From assembly GCF_049985285.1 (NCBI RefSeq), contig NZ_JBNIEU010000001.1, forward strand, positions 310,001 to 374,000: a stretch of DNA of 64,000 bases, read 5' to 3'. The position numbers and the translations under genes were made by a program. The notes under the pieces were generated by a model. It did not search any database, was not told the origin of the DNA, and saw nothing but the letters and a program-made list of their open reading frames with translations. This document shows, piece after piece, positions 18,939 through 27,779 of the stretch. The stretch's first letter is position 1. Every line of letters starts with the position of its first letter. This stretch comes from Aestuariirhabdus sp049985285 (GTDB lineage: Bacteria; Pseudomonadota; Gammaproteobacteria; Pseudomonadales; Aestuariirhabdaceae).

Positions 18939-19493
18939 ATGGAAGCCCTATCTATCTCCACCCTGATCGTGGCCCTGGCCGAGATCGGTGATAAAACACA
19001 ACTGCTCGCACTGTTGCTGGCCGCACGTTTTCGCCAACCCTGGCCGATCGTCTTCGGCATCCTGGTTGCGACCGTTGCTAACCACGCGCTGGCAGCTGCG
19101 GTCGGCGCCTGGGTCAGTGCCCAGGTCCCCGCAGATATCATGCGCTGGGTTCTCGGCCTCTCATTTCTGGCTATCGCCGCCTGGACCCTGGTTCCCGACA
19201 AGATGGATGACGAGGATTCCGGGTTTTACCGCTACGGTGCGTTCGGAGCGACGCTGGTTCTGTTCTTCCTCGCCGAGATTGGCGACAAGACCCAGGTCGC
19301 TACCGTTGCCCTCGCCGCACAATACAGCGATACCCTGATGGTCATTGCCGGCACCACCATTGGCATGCTGCTGGCCAACGTGCCGGTAGTGATACTCGGG
19401 CATTTCGCCGCCGACCGCCTGCCCCTGGGGATTATCCGCGCCGTGGCCGCCAGTCTGTTCGCGGTGATGGGGCTCTACGTACTCATTGCATAA
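18939..19493 (+). CDS. mneA: UPF0016/GDT1 family manganese exporter
   Basis: This is an inner-membrane cation exporter of 184 residues with about six helices and the two family repeats, each with an E-x-G-D-K-T motif: ALAEIGDKTQLLALLLAARF and FLAEIGDKTQVATVALAAQY. These acidic motifs carry the transported metal. Vibrio MneA of this family exports Mn2+, and the riboswitch upstream strongly supports manganese here. I chose the ATG at 18939, which follows CAGGAAA with good spacing; an upstream in-frame ATG at 18840 would translate through the riboswitch. Confidence 0.92.
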   Translation: MEALSISTLIVALAEIGDKTQLLALLLAARFRQPWPIVFGILVATVANHALAAAVGAWVSAQVPADIMRWVLGLSFLAIAAWTLVPDKMDDEDSGFYRYGAFGATLVLFFLAEIGDKTQVATVALAAQYSDTLMVIAGTTIGMLLANVPVVILGHFAADRLPLGIIRAVAASLFAVMGLYVLIA

Positions 19494-19559
19494 CCTATAA
19501 GGTCTCGGCCCTGACAGGCTGATAACTTGGAGATGCTCTATACTGGCTCTTAAATTGAC

Positions 19560-19587
19560 TTGAAGTTTGCCTGCGGGGGAGTACAAT
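19560..19587 (+). promoter_or_regulatory. Predicted sigma-70 promoter of pyrBI
   Basis: TTGAAG (19560-19565) and TACAAT (19582-19587) are 16 bp apart. The predicted transcript starts near 19594, about 50 bp before the leader peptide start codon. Confidence 0.55.
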
Positions 19588-19643
19588 TTCGCCAGTTTTT
19601 GCGCATGTACCCCAACGCAACACAAACAGTAATCAGGGACTCA

Positions 19644-19730
19644 ATGACACGACATCACACCATCCGATGCCGCCAGCGCGATAACCGCGCGCGTAATGTC
19701 GTTGTTCTCCGTCATTATCCTATTCTGTAA
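19644..19730 (+). CDS. pyrL: pyrBI operon leader peptide (28 residues)
   Basis: An ATG at 19644, preceded by CAGGGA, opens a 28-codon frame (MTRHHTIRCR... to ...LRHYPIL) whose TAA (19728-19730) touches the base of the following terminator stem. In E. coli pyrBI, a ribosome closely following polymerase through a U-rich leader prevents terminator folding when UTP is low. The same parts are here: a pause-type hairpin GCGCG-ATAAC-CGCGC (about 19676-19690), a pyrimidine-rich stretch (about 19697-19727) and a stop codon at the attenuator. The peptide sequence itself is not the E. coli one, as expected for a leader whose translation, not product, matters. Confidence 0.75.
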   Translation: MTRHHTIRCRQRDNRARNVVVLRHYPIL

Positions 19731-19757
19731 AAGCCCCTTGTCCAGGGGCTTTTTTTT
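19731..19757 (+). terminator. pyrBI attenuator
   Basis: AAGCCCC (19731-19737) pairs with GGGGCTT (19745-19751) around TTGTCCA, and eight T occupy 19750-19757. It lies between the leader peptide stop codon and pyrB, so it is an attenuator rather than the end of an operon. Confidence 0.9.
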
Positions 19758-19794
19758 GCTTTTTAAACACGACCCGCGAGAGTGAGTTAGAAAC

Positions 19795-20718
19795 ATGGCC
19801 AACCCCCTCTACCAGAAAAACATTATTTCGATTCCCGACCTCAGCCGGGAGGAGATGGAGCTGATCGTTAAAACCGCCACCCAGCTTAAAGGCACCCCGA
19901 ACCCGGAACTACTCAGGGGCAAGGTGATCGCCAGCTGCTTCTTCGAAGCATCCACCCGCACCCGGCTCTCCTTCGAAACCGCCATTCAACGCCTCGGCGG
20001 CACCTTCATCGGTTTCGACAGCGGCGGCAACACCTCGCTGGCGAAAAAAGGCGAAACCCTGGCCGACTCGGTCAAGGTGATCACCTCTTATGCCGACGCC
20101 CTGGTTATGCGCCACCCCCAGGAGGGCGCGGCGCGCCTCGCCTCCGAGTTCTCCTCGGTACCGGTAATCAACGGCGGGGACGGCTCCAACCAACACCCCA
20201 CCCAGACCCTGCTCGACCTGTTCAGCATCTACGAGTGCCAGGGGACTCTGGACGGATTGCATATTGCCTTCGTGGGTGACTTAAAATACGGCCGTACTGT
20301 GCACTCGTTGACCCAGGCACTGTCCGCTTTCGGTTGCCGTTTCTCCTTTATCTCACCCGAACCCCTGGGGATGCCCGAGTACCTCACCGATGAGCTCGAT
20401 GAAAAAGGGATCAGTTACACCCAACTGGACAGCATCGAAGAGGTGGTCGGTGACGCCGATATCATCTATATGACCCGAGTGCAAAAAGAGCGATTCGACG
20501 AAACCGAATTCAAACACATGGCGGCCAAATACATCCTCACCCTCGATACCCTGGAGGGCGCGAAGGATAACCTGAAAATCCTGCATCCCCTGCCCCGCGT
20601 CGATGAGATCGCCGTGGAGGTGGATCGCACCCCCTACGCCTACTATTTCGAGCAGGCGCAAAACGGGGTCTACGCCCGCGAAGCATTGCTGGCACTGGTA
20701 CTGAACGAAGAGATCTAG
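19795..20718 (+). CDS. pyrB: Aspartate carbamoyltransferase, catalytic chain
   Basis: This enzyme joins carbamoyl phosphate and aspartate in the first committed step of pyrimidine synthesis. The 307 residues match the usual catalytic chain length. Diagnostic segments are FFEASTRTRLSFETA (carbamoyl phosphate site, STRTR), MRHPQEGAARLA, GDGSNQHPTQTLLDL and HPLPRVDEIA. The regulatory chain gene follows after 12 bp, giving the class B, dodecameric and allosteric form known from E. coli. Expression is predicted to be set by the leader-peptide attenuator directly upstream. Confidence 0.97.
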   Translation: MANPLYQKNIISIPDLSREEMELIVKTATQLKGTPNPELLRGKVIASCFFEASTRTRLSFETAIQRLGGTFIGFDSGGNTSLAKKGETLADSVKVITSYADALVMRHPQEGAARLASEFSSVPVINGGDGSNQHPTQTLLDLFSIYECQGTLDGLHIAFVGDLKYGRTVHSLTQALSAFGCRFSFISPEPLGMPEYLTDELDEKGISYTQLDSIEEVVGDADIIYMTRVQKERFDETEFKHMAAKYILTLDTLEGAKDNLKILHPLPRVDEIAVEVDRTPYAYYFEQAQNGVYAREALLALVLNEEI

Positions 20719-20730
20719 GGGAAGCGCATC

Positions 20731-21186
20731 ATGGCAAACAAATTACAAGTAGAAGCGATTAAAACCGGCACCGTGATCGATCACATTCCCGCCGGCCAGG
20801 GCATCAAAATCCTCAAGCAACTGCATCTGGTGGATCTGAAGGAGAAGATCACCGTCGGTTTTAACCTGCCCAGCAAGGACCTTGAACTGAAGGATCTGAT
20901 CAAGGTGGAGAACCGCCTGTTCACCGAGGCGGAAGCCAACCAGCTATCGCTGTTCGCGCCAACGGCCACGATCAATGTCATTGAAAACTACGTGGTGAAG
21001 GAAAAATTTCCCATGTCGATTCCGGACGTGGTGGAAGCGGCTTTCGACTGTCCCAACTCCAACTGCATCTCCCACAGTGAACCGGTCCACAGCCACTTTA
21101 CCGTGAAGCAAAAAACCAGCGGCATTCAGCTTAAGTGCAAATATTGCGAGAAGAGCTTCAGCAAGGATATCGTTGCCGATCTCTAG
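20731..21186 (+). CDS. pyrI: Aspartate carbamoyltransferase, regulatory chain
   Basis: This 151-residue regulatory subunit binds CTP, UTP or ATP and holds the catalytic trimers together. It has the N-terminal allosteric domain (VEAIKTGTVIDHIPAGQGIKIL..., residues 1-100) and a C-terminal zinc domain with four Cys in the CPNSNC and CKYCEKSF segments. It follows pyrB by 12 bp with an AGGGGAAG-type ribosome site, and is part of the same transcript. Confidence 0.97.
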   Translation: MANKLQVEAIKTGTVIDHIPAGQGIKILKQLHLVDLKEKITVGFNLPSKDLELKDLIKVENRLFTEAEANQLSLFAPTATINVIENYVVKEKFPMSIPDVVEAAFDCPNSNCISHSEPVHSHFTVKQKTSGIQLKCKYCEKSFSKDIVADL

Positions 21187-21230
21187 AAAACGGCCTGACT
21201 CATTAGGCTCTTGAACGCTTCCCCGCTCTG

Positions 21231-21258
21231 CAGCGGCCAGTCTGATACTGGCCTGCTG
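21231..21258 (+). terminator. Possible pyrBI terminator hairpin
   Basis: GGCCAGT (21235-21241) pairs with ACTGGCC (21247-21253), extended by CAGC (21231-21234) with GCTG (21255-21258). There is no proper T-run after it in either direction, so the terminator call is weak. It lies between the convergent ends of pyrI and the cyclase gene, close to the latter's stop. Confidence 0.4.
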
Positions 21259-21262
21259 TACC

Positions 21263-23071
21263 TTAAACGGAGTGCTCGACCCGATTCCGGCCCCGATGCT
21301 TGGCACAATAGAGCGCGCGATCGGCGCGTTCTATGACGCCCTCAAGGGGCTCACCCTCATGGCGAATCGCGGTGCCGATACTCACCGTCACCGACAATCG
21401 TTTGATCGAGGCATAGAAGGTTGTAGCTTCGATGCTGGCCCTTAACCGCTCTGCAAACCCGCGCGCCTCGGCCTCCTCTTCGGCGGTCATAAAGATAACA
21501 AACTCCTCCCCCCCCAAGCGGACCGCAATATCACCGCCGCGAATCTGTTGCAGCACCAGCGCGGCCACCTGCTTGAGCACTTCGTCCCCCTGATTATGCC
21601 CCAGAGTGTCATTGACCTGCTTAAAGTGGTCAATATCGAGCAATAGCGCCGCTACCGGATCAGACCCTTCCCGATCCTGAATTTCACACAGCCGCTGCAC
21701 CGCATCCTGCATATAGATACGGGTAAAGAGTCCTGTTAGCGGGTCATGGATGGAGCGCTCGTAGAGTTTCTGTCGCTCCCGGTCCAGCTCCCGATAGATC
21801 ACCTCCCGCTCGATCGCAACCTGCAACGGCATGGTGAGGCGGTGAATCACCTGCTCAAGATGGGCCGTCACCGCGATCTCTTCGCTCAGGTGAATAACCG
21901 CAATGGCGGTGATGCGGGGGATATCGGGATCAAACAACGGCACCACGATACGGTGGTGACCGTTGCGCTGTATCAGGCAAAACTCACTGTCATCAATCAC
22001 CTGACCGCAAACCCCGTTAAAAAGGCTTACCCACTGCACCCACTCGGGCCGATCAAGACCCAGCAACTGGGTGGTTTCTGCGGTACGCGGTACCTCCACC
22101 CCCCGATATCGGGTTTCGGCGGAAAAGTCGAGAATATGATCGTCGCCAAAAAGGGCAAAATATTCCAGGCTTTGCACCGGCAGATCGCGCCGAATAATGA
22201 CCGCCAGGCGATCGGCGATCTCACGAAACTCCCGCGACAACAACATGGTTTGAGTGATGTCGCGCAGCGCCTGATTGAGCCGCGATAGTTTGCGGATATT
22301 GGTGTCGCCCCGGGCCAGCAGGTAAAGCCCACAATCGAGATTCATCAGCCCGGATATCATCGACTGGATCAAGCTCTTGGGAATCAGCGAGCCATGCTGG
22401 GGCGCTATCAAACAGGGGTTGAGGGCCTCAATCTCCGACATCGCGTACCCGAGCACCTCCTTACTGGGCATGTAATGCTCGTGGAAGGGGCGCATCGCTT
22501 CAAAGTAACTCTCATCCCTGGCCAGCAGGCTGAACTCTTCGGTGAAGCCACCAAAAAGATCGCTGGAGAACAGTACTCGACTACTTTCATCGAGGGTCAC
22601 GAAGGCACCCGGGAAATGGGCATAGGGGGTCAGGGTGAAACCCAGGGTTCGATCTTCCAGCGCCAGTTCCCAGCCGTTTTCATCCACCAGCCAGAAGGGC
22701 AACTTGAGCCCGTAATGCTTGAGTAGCATTTGCGTGCGCCAGTGGGTCACCAGTACGGCATCGTCGCGGGAGATCATCTCGTCGATCACCGGCATCGCCC
22801 CGGTGATATCCGGGTCCTGGTGCTGGCAAAGGAAATAACGGATGGAATCGAAAGGGATTACCTGCTCAATCTTGCGCAGGGTATGGTCGAAGGTGAGCTT
22901 GGAACCCGGATCCACCAATACCGACTGGTCCCCCTGCTCAATCAGGTAGCAGTGGCATTGGAATTTGTCGCCGGGCAGATAATGCCCCACCCACCAGATT
23001 CGCGGCGCAATCTCGATCGCCTCCTGCGGGTTATCGATACTCTTCAGGCGTTCTACCAGGTCATTCAACAT
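21263..23071 (-). CDS. Metallo-beta-lactamase-fold sensor fused to GGDEF diguanylate cyclase
   Basis: This protein is predicted to make cyclic di-GMP under control of an N-terminal di-metal domain. From the ATG at 23071 it has about 602 residues. Residues 1-235 form a metallo-beta-lactamase fold (WWVGHYLPGDKFQCHCYLIEQGDQSVLVDPG, then FLCQHQDPDITG and LIAPQHGSLIP), similar to flavodiiron/ODP-type oxygen-binding proteins rather than hydrolases. A GAF-like middle (about 270-430) and a GGDEF domain follow (DPLTGLFTRIY, RLGGEEF). The RGGD inhibitory-site motif lies five residues before GGEEF, so product inhibition is likely. An upstream in-frame start at 23146 would add 25 residues of unlike composition; I prefer 23071. 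Confidence 0.88.
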   Translation of the reverse strand: MLNDLVERLKSIDNPQEAIEIAPRIWWVGHYLPGDKFQCHCYLIEQGDQSVLVDPGSKLTFDHTLRKIEQVIPFDSIRYFLCQHQDPDITGAMPVIDEMISRDDAVLVTHWRTQMLLKHYGLKLPFWLVDENGWELALEDRTLGFTLTPYAHFPGAFVTLDESSRVLFSSDLFGGFTEEFSLLARDESYFEAMRPFHEHYMPSKEVLGYAMSEIEALNPCLIAPQHGSLIPKSLIQSMISGLMNLDCGLYLLARGDTNIRKLSRLNQALRDITQTMLLSREFREIADRLAVIIRRDLPVQSLEYFALFGDDHILDFSAETRYRGVEVPRTAETTQLLGLDRPEWVQWVSLFNGVCGQVIDDSEFCLIQRNGHHRIVVPLFDPDIPRITAIAVIHLSEEIAVTAHLEQVIHRLTMPLQVAIEREVIYRELDRERQKLYERSIHDPLTGLFTRIYMQDAVQRLCEIQDREGSDPVAALLLDIDHFKQVNDTLGHNQGDEVLKQVAALVLQQIRGGDIAVRLGGEEFVIFMTAEEEAEARGFAERLRASIEATTFYASIKRLSVTVSIGTAIRHEGEPLEGVIERADRALYCAKHRGRNRVEHSV

Positions 23072-23191
23072 GGGGTGGGTCGCTCTCGATCCATAAGGCG
23101 AGTGATTGAACCACAGAGGATGCCGTACAAACACTATACAGATCAATAAAATCTCTTACCCGACCTCGTGGACGTTAAATTAGCAGCCTGC

Positions 23192-23890
23192 CTAATCCAG
23201 CATAAATTCAACCGCACTGGCGCAATGAATCGCAGCGGTATCAAACAGCGGCACCTCGACCGCGTGCGGCGGCAACAACAAGCCGATCTCTGTACACCCT
23301 AGAATCACAGCCTCGGCTCCCATCGCCTGCAACCGCCGCGTGACCTGAACATACTGTTGTCGCGAGGTGTCATTTACCTCACCCTTGCACAGCTCGTCGT
23401 AGATCACCCGGTGCACCAGCGCGCGATCCTCCGCATTGGGTGTCAGCACCTCCAGTCCAAAGCGCTCCTGCAAGCGCCCCCTATAGAAGCGCTGCTCCAT
23501 GGTGAAGGCGGTGCCCAGCAGGCCGACCCGCTCGATACCGGCAGCCCGAAGCGCCTCACCGGTGGCATCGGCAATATGCAATAGTGGTATATCCAGTGAT
23601 GACTCCACCTGTTCGGCGACCCGGTGCATGGTGTTGGTGGCGATCAACACCCCGTCGGCCCCGGCGTTCTGCAACATCCGCGCACTGCCGGCCAGCTGAT
23701 CACCCAGCTGCTCCCACTCCCCCTGTGCCTGCAGCGCGGCAACCGGGGCAAAATCCAGGCTGTGCAGTAGCAGATCCGCCGAGTGCAGGCCGCCCAGTTG
23801 CGCCTTCACCCCTTCATTGATCAGCCGGTAATAGCTCTGGGTAGACTCCCAGCTCATGCCGCCGATGATGCCTAATCGTTTCATATCCAA
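23192..23890 (-). CDS. Aspartate/glutamate racemase family protein (YgeA-type)
   Basis: This 232-residue amino-acid racemase has the family start GIIGGMSWESTQSYYRLINEG. One catalytic position is Cys (LGCTEIGLLL) but the other is Thr (ATNTMHRV), the same Thr/Cys pair as E. coli YgeA rather than the classical Cys/Cys pair. YgeA homologues racemise or isomerise several L/D amino acids. The gene stands alone between the GGDEF gene and the sulfatase gene, so context gives no substrate. Confidence 0.87.
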   Translation of the reverse strand: MDMKRLGIIGGMSWESTQSYYRLINEGVKAQLGGLHSADLLLHSLDFAPVAALQAQGEWEQLGDQLAGSARMLQNAGADGVLIATNTMHRVAEQVESSLDIPLLHIADATGEALRAAGIERVGLLGTAFTMEQRFYRGRLQERFGLEVLTPNAEDRALVHRVIYDELCKGEVNDTSRQQYVQVTRRLQAMGAEAVILGCTEIGLLLPPHAVEVPLFDTAAIHCASAVEFMLD

Positions 23891-24002
23891 TGACTCCGCT
23901 ACCCAATCGCCCCCCTAACCGGAGCGATTGATAGTATAGCAAGCTACCCCGGGTTGCCCGGAACCACTTCGTAACAGGAGTCGCGCTGACCATCGGCGTC
24001 GG

Positions 24003-25976
24003 TTACAGAACCGGTGGCAGCGGCACGATCTCAAACTCGGGATCAAACTCCACCAAGGTCCCGAAAATCTTGCCGAGGGTTTGGTCGTCCCCCTCCAGGG
24101 TCGCCGCTCCGGTTTCCAGCAACCGGGATAGCCTCACCTGCCCAAGTAGTACACGGGTTATATCGGCACCATTAATACTCAGGGTCGCATCCGCTTGACG
24201 CGGCGCATCTACCAGTATGTTGTTGAGGTTCCCGTTACTCAGTTCAACAAAGAGCACCTCATCGCTGTTAAGTGCCACTACGTTCAGTGTTACCCGCCCC
24301 TGCTCAGCAGCCTTCAGACTGTCAACCTTTACCGCCAGATAGTCGAACAGAGTAGAGATATCCATCTGCCCAATCACATCGGAAGAGGCACTTTTGGGAG
24401 TTCCAGGCAAAATACCAATGCGCAGTTCCTGAGCGCCGGTTAGATAGATGTTACGCCACCCGGCTCCCTCAGACTGGTAGCCCAGCTGCTCATAGGTATC
24501 AGCCAACAGATTCCGTGCTGCTGCATGTTCGGGGTGGGCGGCCACAACTTTACTCATCACCGTCGCCACGAAACGGTACTCACCCTTATCAAAATCGGCC
24601 TGGGCCAACTCCATCACACGATCTGCTCCACCCAGATACTGCACATACTTAACAGCTTCCGCCTGTACCGGCAGCGGGTCGAGATTGGCCGGATTCATAT
24701 CAAAGTATCCCAGGTACATGTTGTACACCGCCTTGGCATTATGGCTGTATGTACCGTGGTAACCATTAGTGTGCCAGGTTTGGTAGATTGCGTCGGGTAT
24801 GGTCGCCTCGATCGCATCACCGATATCCTGAATGGTTACCCCGCTATTCGCCAGTCGCAGAGTCTGGTTATGCACAAGACCGTAGTTATCCCGCTGCAAA
24901 CGCAAATACTCGTTGATCTCAGCGTTACCCCACACCGGAGCGGAATGAGCGGCAAAAAGTACCTCTGCCTCCCCGCCCCATAGAGTGATCATTTCATTGA
25001 TGTATTTGGACCAGGCCAGGGAGTCGCGCACCTTGGCACCGCGCAGAGTATAGATATTGTGCATGCCGTGATAGGTTAGTTCGGCACTCCATAACGCTTT
25101 TTGCTGCGGCAGGTACGTCACCACTTCGGCGGGCGCCTCTGCACCGGAAACGTCCATAAAAACCATCTCCACACCGTCGATGGTTAACCGTTCAATACGC
25201 TCCTGTTGATTAAGGTCGTAGGTGGGGGCCACATAAGTGATCTCGCCCTGGGACAACCCCTTACCCAGCGCTGCATCGACAATACCCTGGTCACCAGTGT
25301 CCAGCGTCACTCCATACTGGTAAGCGGCCCGGCGCGACATCGCATTCCCCGCTAGTACATTCTCGTCGACTATCTCCTTAGTCAGGCCGTTGGGGCCATA
25401 GACGGGTATGTCGGGATAGCGATCAATAATACCCCGGGAACCCCCAAAATGGTCTGCATGAGAATGGGAGTAAATCATTGCCACGACGGGCAGGTCTCCG
25501 CCCTCGGGAAGATTCTGCAAAGCAAACTTGAGCGACTGTACAGCCGCTTCCCGGGTCAGCAGCACATCATAGAGAATCCAGCCACTGTCTCCACGAATAA
25601 GGGTCATATTGGCCAGGTCGGTACCGCGAACCTGATAGATGCCATCACTTACCCGGTAGAGCCCATCAGCCGCCTGATTGAGCTGAGCCTGCCGGTACAG
25701 TGAGGGATTCACCGTATCAGGCGCCTCATTGCCTATAAACTCAAACTGTTCGCGTAGCAACGCTGCCGTCTCGGCGTCAAATCTGGCGATCAGGCCGCGC
25801 CGAGCATCGGTAAAAGCCCGGGTGTCGTCCCAATTGAGACGCCCGGCCTGATTCTGGTTCGCCTCCCGGGTATGAGCTGTCGCCGGTTTGCCAGCATAGT
25901 CCAGAACGATTTCGGTATCGGCGTGGGCGGCGGCAAAAGCCATAGTGATGGTAGTGAAAAATAGCGTTTTGTTCAT
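24003..25976 (-). CDS. Alkylsulfatase of the metallo-beta-lactamase superfamily (SdsA/YjcS-like)
   Basis: This exported enzyme hydrolyses long-chain primary alkyl sulfates such as surfactants to alcohol and sulfate. The 657-residue protein has a signal peptide (1-19, ending AHA), the di-zinc motif HSHADH (171-176) in YSHSHADHFGG, the AELTYHGMHNIYTLRG segment, a dimerisation region and a C-terminal SCP2-like domain (about 530-655) that binds the alkyl chain. A LysR regulator is divergently encoded 144 bp away, as for sdsA/sdsB in Pseudomonas, so sulfate-ester induction is likely. Confidence 0.92.
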   Translation of the reverse strand: MNKTLFFTTITMAFAAAHADTEIVLDYAGKPATAHTREANQNQAGRLNWDDTRAFTDARRGLIARFDAETAALLREQFEFIGNEAPDTVNPSLYRQAQLNQAADGLYRVSDGIYQVRGTDLANMTLIRGDSGWILYDVLLTREAAVQSLKFALQNLPEGGDLPVVAMIYSHSHADHFGGSRGIIDRYPDIPVYGPNGLTKEIVDENVLAGNAMSRRAAYQYGVTLDTGDQGIVDAALGKGLSQGEITYVAPTYDLNQQERIERLTIDGVEMVFMDVSGAEAPAEVVTYLPQQKALWSAELTYHGMHNIYTLRGAKVRDSLAWSKYINEMITLWGGEAEVLFAAHSAPVWGNAEINEYLRLQRDNYGLVHNQTLRLANSGVTIQDIGDAIEATIPDAIYQTWHTNGYHGTYSHNAKAVYNMYLGYFDMNPANLDPLPVQAEAVKYVQYLGGADRVMELAQADFDKGEYRFVATVMSKVVAAHPEHAAARNLLADTYEQLGYQSEGAGWRNIYLTGAQELRIGILPGTPKSASSDVIGQMDISTLFDYLAVKVDSLKAAEQGRVTLNVVALNSDEVLFVELSNGNLNNILVDAPRQADATLSINGADITRVLLGQVRLSRLLETGAATLEGDDQTLGKIFGTLVEFDPEFEIVPLPPVL

Positions 25977-26053
25977 GGGGTCTCCATTGTCCTCTGCGCA
26001 GGGAAGGCTGCATTCCCATCGATTGTTGTTATGAGAAGAGCATAGAGTGCTGT

Positions 26054-26071
26054 CTTAGCAAGATAACTAAG
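26054..26071. promoter_or_regulatory. Possible LysR-type operator between sulfatase and regulator genes
   Basis: CTTAG (26054-26058) and CTAAG (26067-26071) form a dyad around an A/T-rich 8-bp centre, followed by an AT-rich promoter-like stretch. Its place midway between the divergent genes suits a LysR site, but the match to the general pattern is loose. Confidence 0.35.
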
Positions 26072-26120
26072 TCTATATTGGGTTTAACTATTTATATTAT
26101 GAATGAATTGAGCACACCCA

Positions 26121-27044
26121 ATGCCGCAAAACCGCCATTTTGACCTAAACCTGCTGCGCGCATTTTCTGCTGTGTATCGCACTGCGTCTTTTACTCGAGC
26201 CGCCGAGCAGCTGGACCTGACCCAATCTTCGGTCAGCAATGCGATCCACCGCCTCAAGCGACAGATTGGAGAGGATCTGTTCGTCCGCGCGGGTAGGGGT
26301 ATTCAACCCACGGTCGCCGCGCATCAACTGCATGCCATGTTAGAAAACTCATTGCTCGATATTGATCGGGTCATTCAGGGGTTTGAGCACTTTGACCCCA
26401 AACAGAGTGAACGAGCATTTCAGGTGTACGCCATGGAGCCTTTGATCCATCTGTTGCAACCTCTGCTCGACAGAGAGCTCCGCGGTCTGCGCTCTCGGAT
26501 TGTGTTTCGGGACCTCCCCCCACAGGAGGACCAGATCCAAGAGCACCTGCTCAACAATCAGGTCGATCTGGTATTGGATTTCATCCCTCCACAACAGGCC
26601 GAACTCTCCTGCTCGCTCCTGCTCCACCAGCATATCTGCTGCGTGGTGCGACAAGGTCACCCCCGCATCCGTGGTCAGATCAATGCCGATCAGTACTATC
26701 AGGAGATGCACGTGCTTCTCACCCTGCGCCGGCACAGCCTGACGGTTGCGGATATCCTCACCCGCGAGGTATTGAGACCACGCTCGATCTACTGCGAACA
26801 CAACTCCCTTGTCAGCATGCTGGCAACCGTGGGCCGTAGCGATGCCATCGGCGTTTCATCGACGTCGCTGGCGCAACAGTATCAGCAGGCCTTTGAACTG
26901 CAAATACTGCCCCTACCCTTTAGCGCCGACCCGGTACCGATTTACCTGGTATGGGCCACCCGCCTACACAACCACCCGGCCCAGCAGTGGTTGCGCATGA
27001 CCCTGGAGCGAGTGGCCGCAAAAATTGAATGCAGCCCTAGTTAA
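26121..27044 (+). CDS. LysR-family transcriptional regulator (SdsB-like position)
   Basis: This 307-residue DNA-binding regulator has an N-terminal helix-turn-helix (FDLNLLRAFSAVYRTASFTRAAEQLDLTQSSVSNAIHRLKRQ, residues 6-48) and a C-terminal effector domain resembling NodD/NahR-like LysR proteins. It faces the alkylsulfatase gene, which it probably activates. Its 3' end overlaps the convergent LysE gene by 8 bp. Confidence 0.92.
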   Translation: MPQNRHFDLNLLRAFSAVYRTASFTRAAEQLDLTQSSVSNAIHRLKRQIGEDLFVRAGRGIQPTVAAHQLHAMLENSLLDIDRVIQGFEHFDPKQSERAFQVYAMEPLIHLLQPLLDRELRGLRSRIVFRDLPPQEDQIQEHLLNNQVDLVLDFIPPQQAELSCSLLLHQHICCVVRQGHPRIRGQINADQYYQEMHVLLTLRRHSLTVADILTREVLRPRSIYCEHNSLVSMLATVGRSDAIGVSSTSLAQQYQQAFELQILPLPFSADPVPIYLVWATRLHNHPAQQWLRMTLERVAAKIECSPS

Positions 27045-27642
27045 GAATCAACACCACCGAACCGGCGGTGAGGCCCGCGAGCATCAAATTGATCGCGCGC
27101 AGTTTACGAGGATCACTCATCATACGCCGCAACAGGCTGCCAAAACCCGCCCACAGACTGACCGAGGGCAGATTGACCACCACAAATACCGCCGCCACCA
27201 TCAGCGCGGAGGTCGTATAGCCGTCTCCCGCCAGGGTGAAGCTGGACATCGCGGTGATCGCCATCACCCAGGCCTTGGGGTTGACGAACTGGAACCCCGC
27301 CGCCTGTACGAAGGTGAAAGGCTTGCCAGCCTGCACCTCAGCGTCTGCGGTTGGTGGCGTAGCCCGCGCGATGCACCAGGCAAGATAGAGCAGGTAGGCG
27401 CAGCCGATCCATTTTAGGGCCTCCTGCAATACCGGGTAGCTCTGGAACAGCGTTCCTAAACCGAACGCCACCAACAGGCACAGCAGCGCAAAACCACCGG
27501 GGATGCCCAGCATGTGAGGGATGGTACGTACGAAACCGTAGTTGATCCCCGACGCGGTCAACATCAGGTTATTGGGGCCAGGGGTTGCCGAAGAGACAAA
27601 GGCAAACACCACCAGCGCCAGCAGCGTTTCAAAGGGCACCAT
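27037..27642 (-). CDS. LysE/RhtB-family amino-acid exporter
   Basis: This 201-residue inner-membrane exporter has about six helices and the family signature SSATPGPNNLMLTASGINYGF (residues about 14-34), then an FVNPKAWVMAITAMSSF segment. LysE/RhtB proteins export amino acids. I chose the ATG at 27642; an in-frame extension to 27708 has polar, atypical composition. It lies downstream of the AlaX gene on the same strand and may share its promoter, opposite a MocR regulator. Confidence 0.9.
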   Translation of the reverse strand: MVPFETLLALVVFAFVSSATPGPNNLMLTASGINYGFVRTIPHMLGIPGGFALLCLLVAFGLGTLFQSYPVLQEALKWIGCAYLLYLAWCIARATPPTADAEVQAGKPFTFVQAAGFQFVNPKAWVMAITAMSSFTLAGDGYTTSALMVAAVFVVVNLPSVSLWAGFGSLLRRMMSDPRKLRAINLMLAGLTAGSVVLILN

Positions 27643-27779
27643 GATGGCCCTCCCGTGCGGGGCATATTCCCCTCCTCGGCTGGCTAACGAGCTGCTGCAC
27701 GCGAGCATTACCGACAGCGATAAGATAGAAGCTATGAGTCATGTGTCTGGTCCTGAGCCCTTCTCGGGCTACGAAGCGG

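Noticed and set aside
23133..23146. FNR-like half site (TTGATCTGTAT on the minus strand) upstream of the MBL/GGDEF gene
   Set aside because: Only the left half fits; the right half reads ATAGT instead of ATCAA, so the match is too weak to call.
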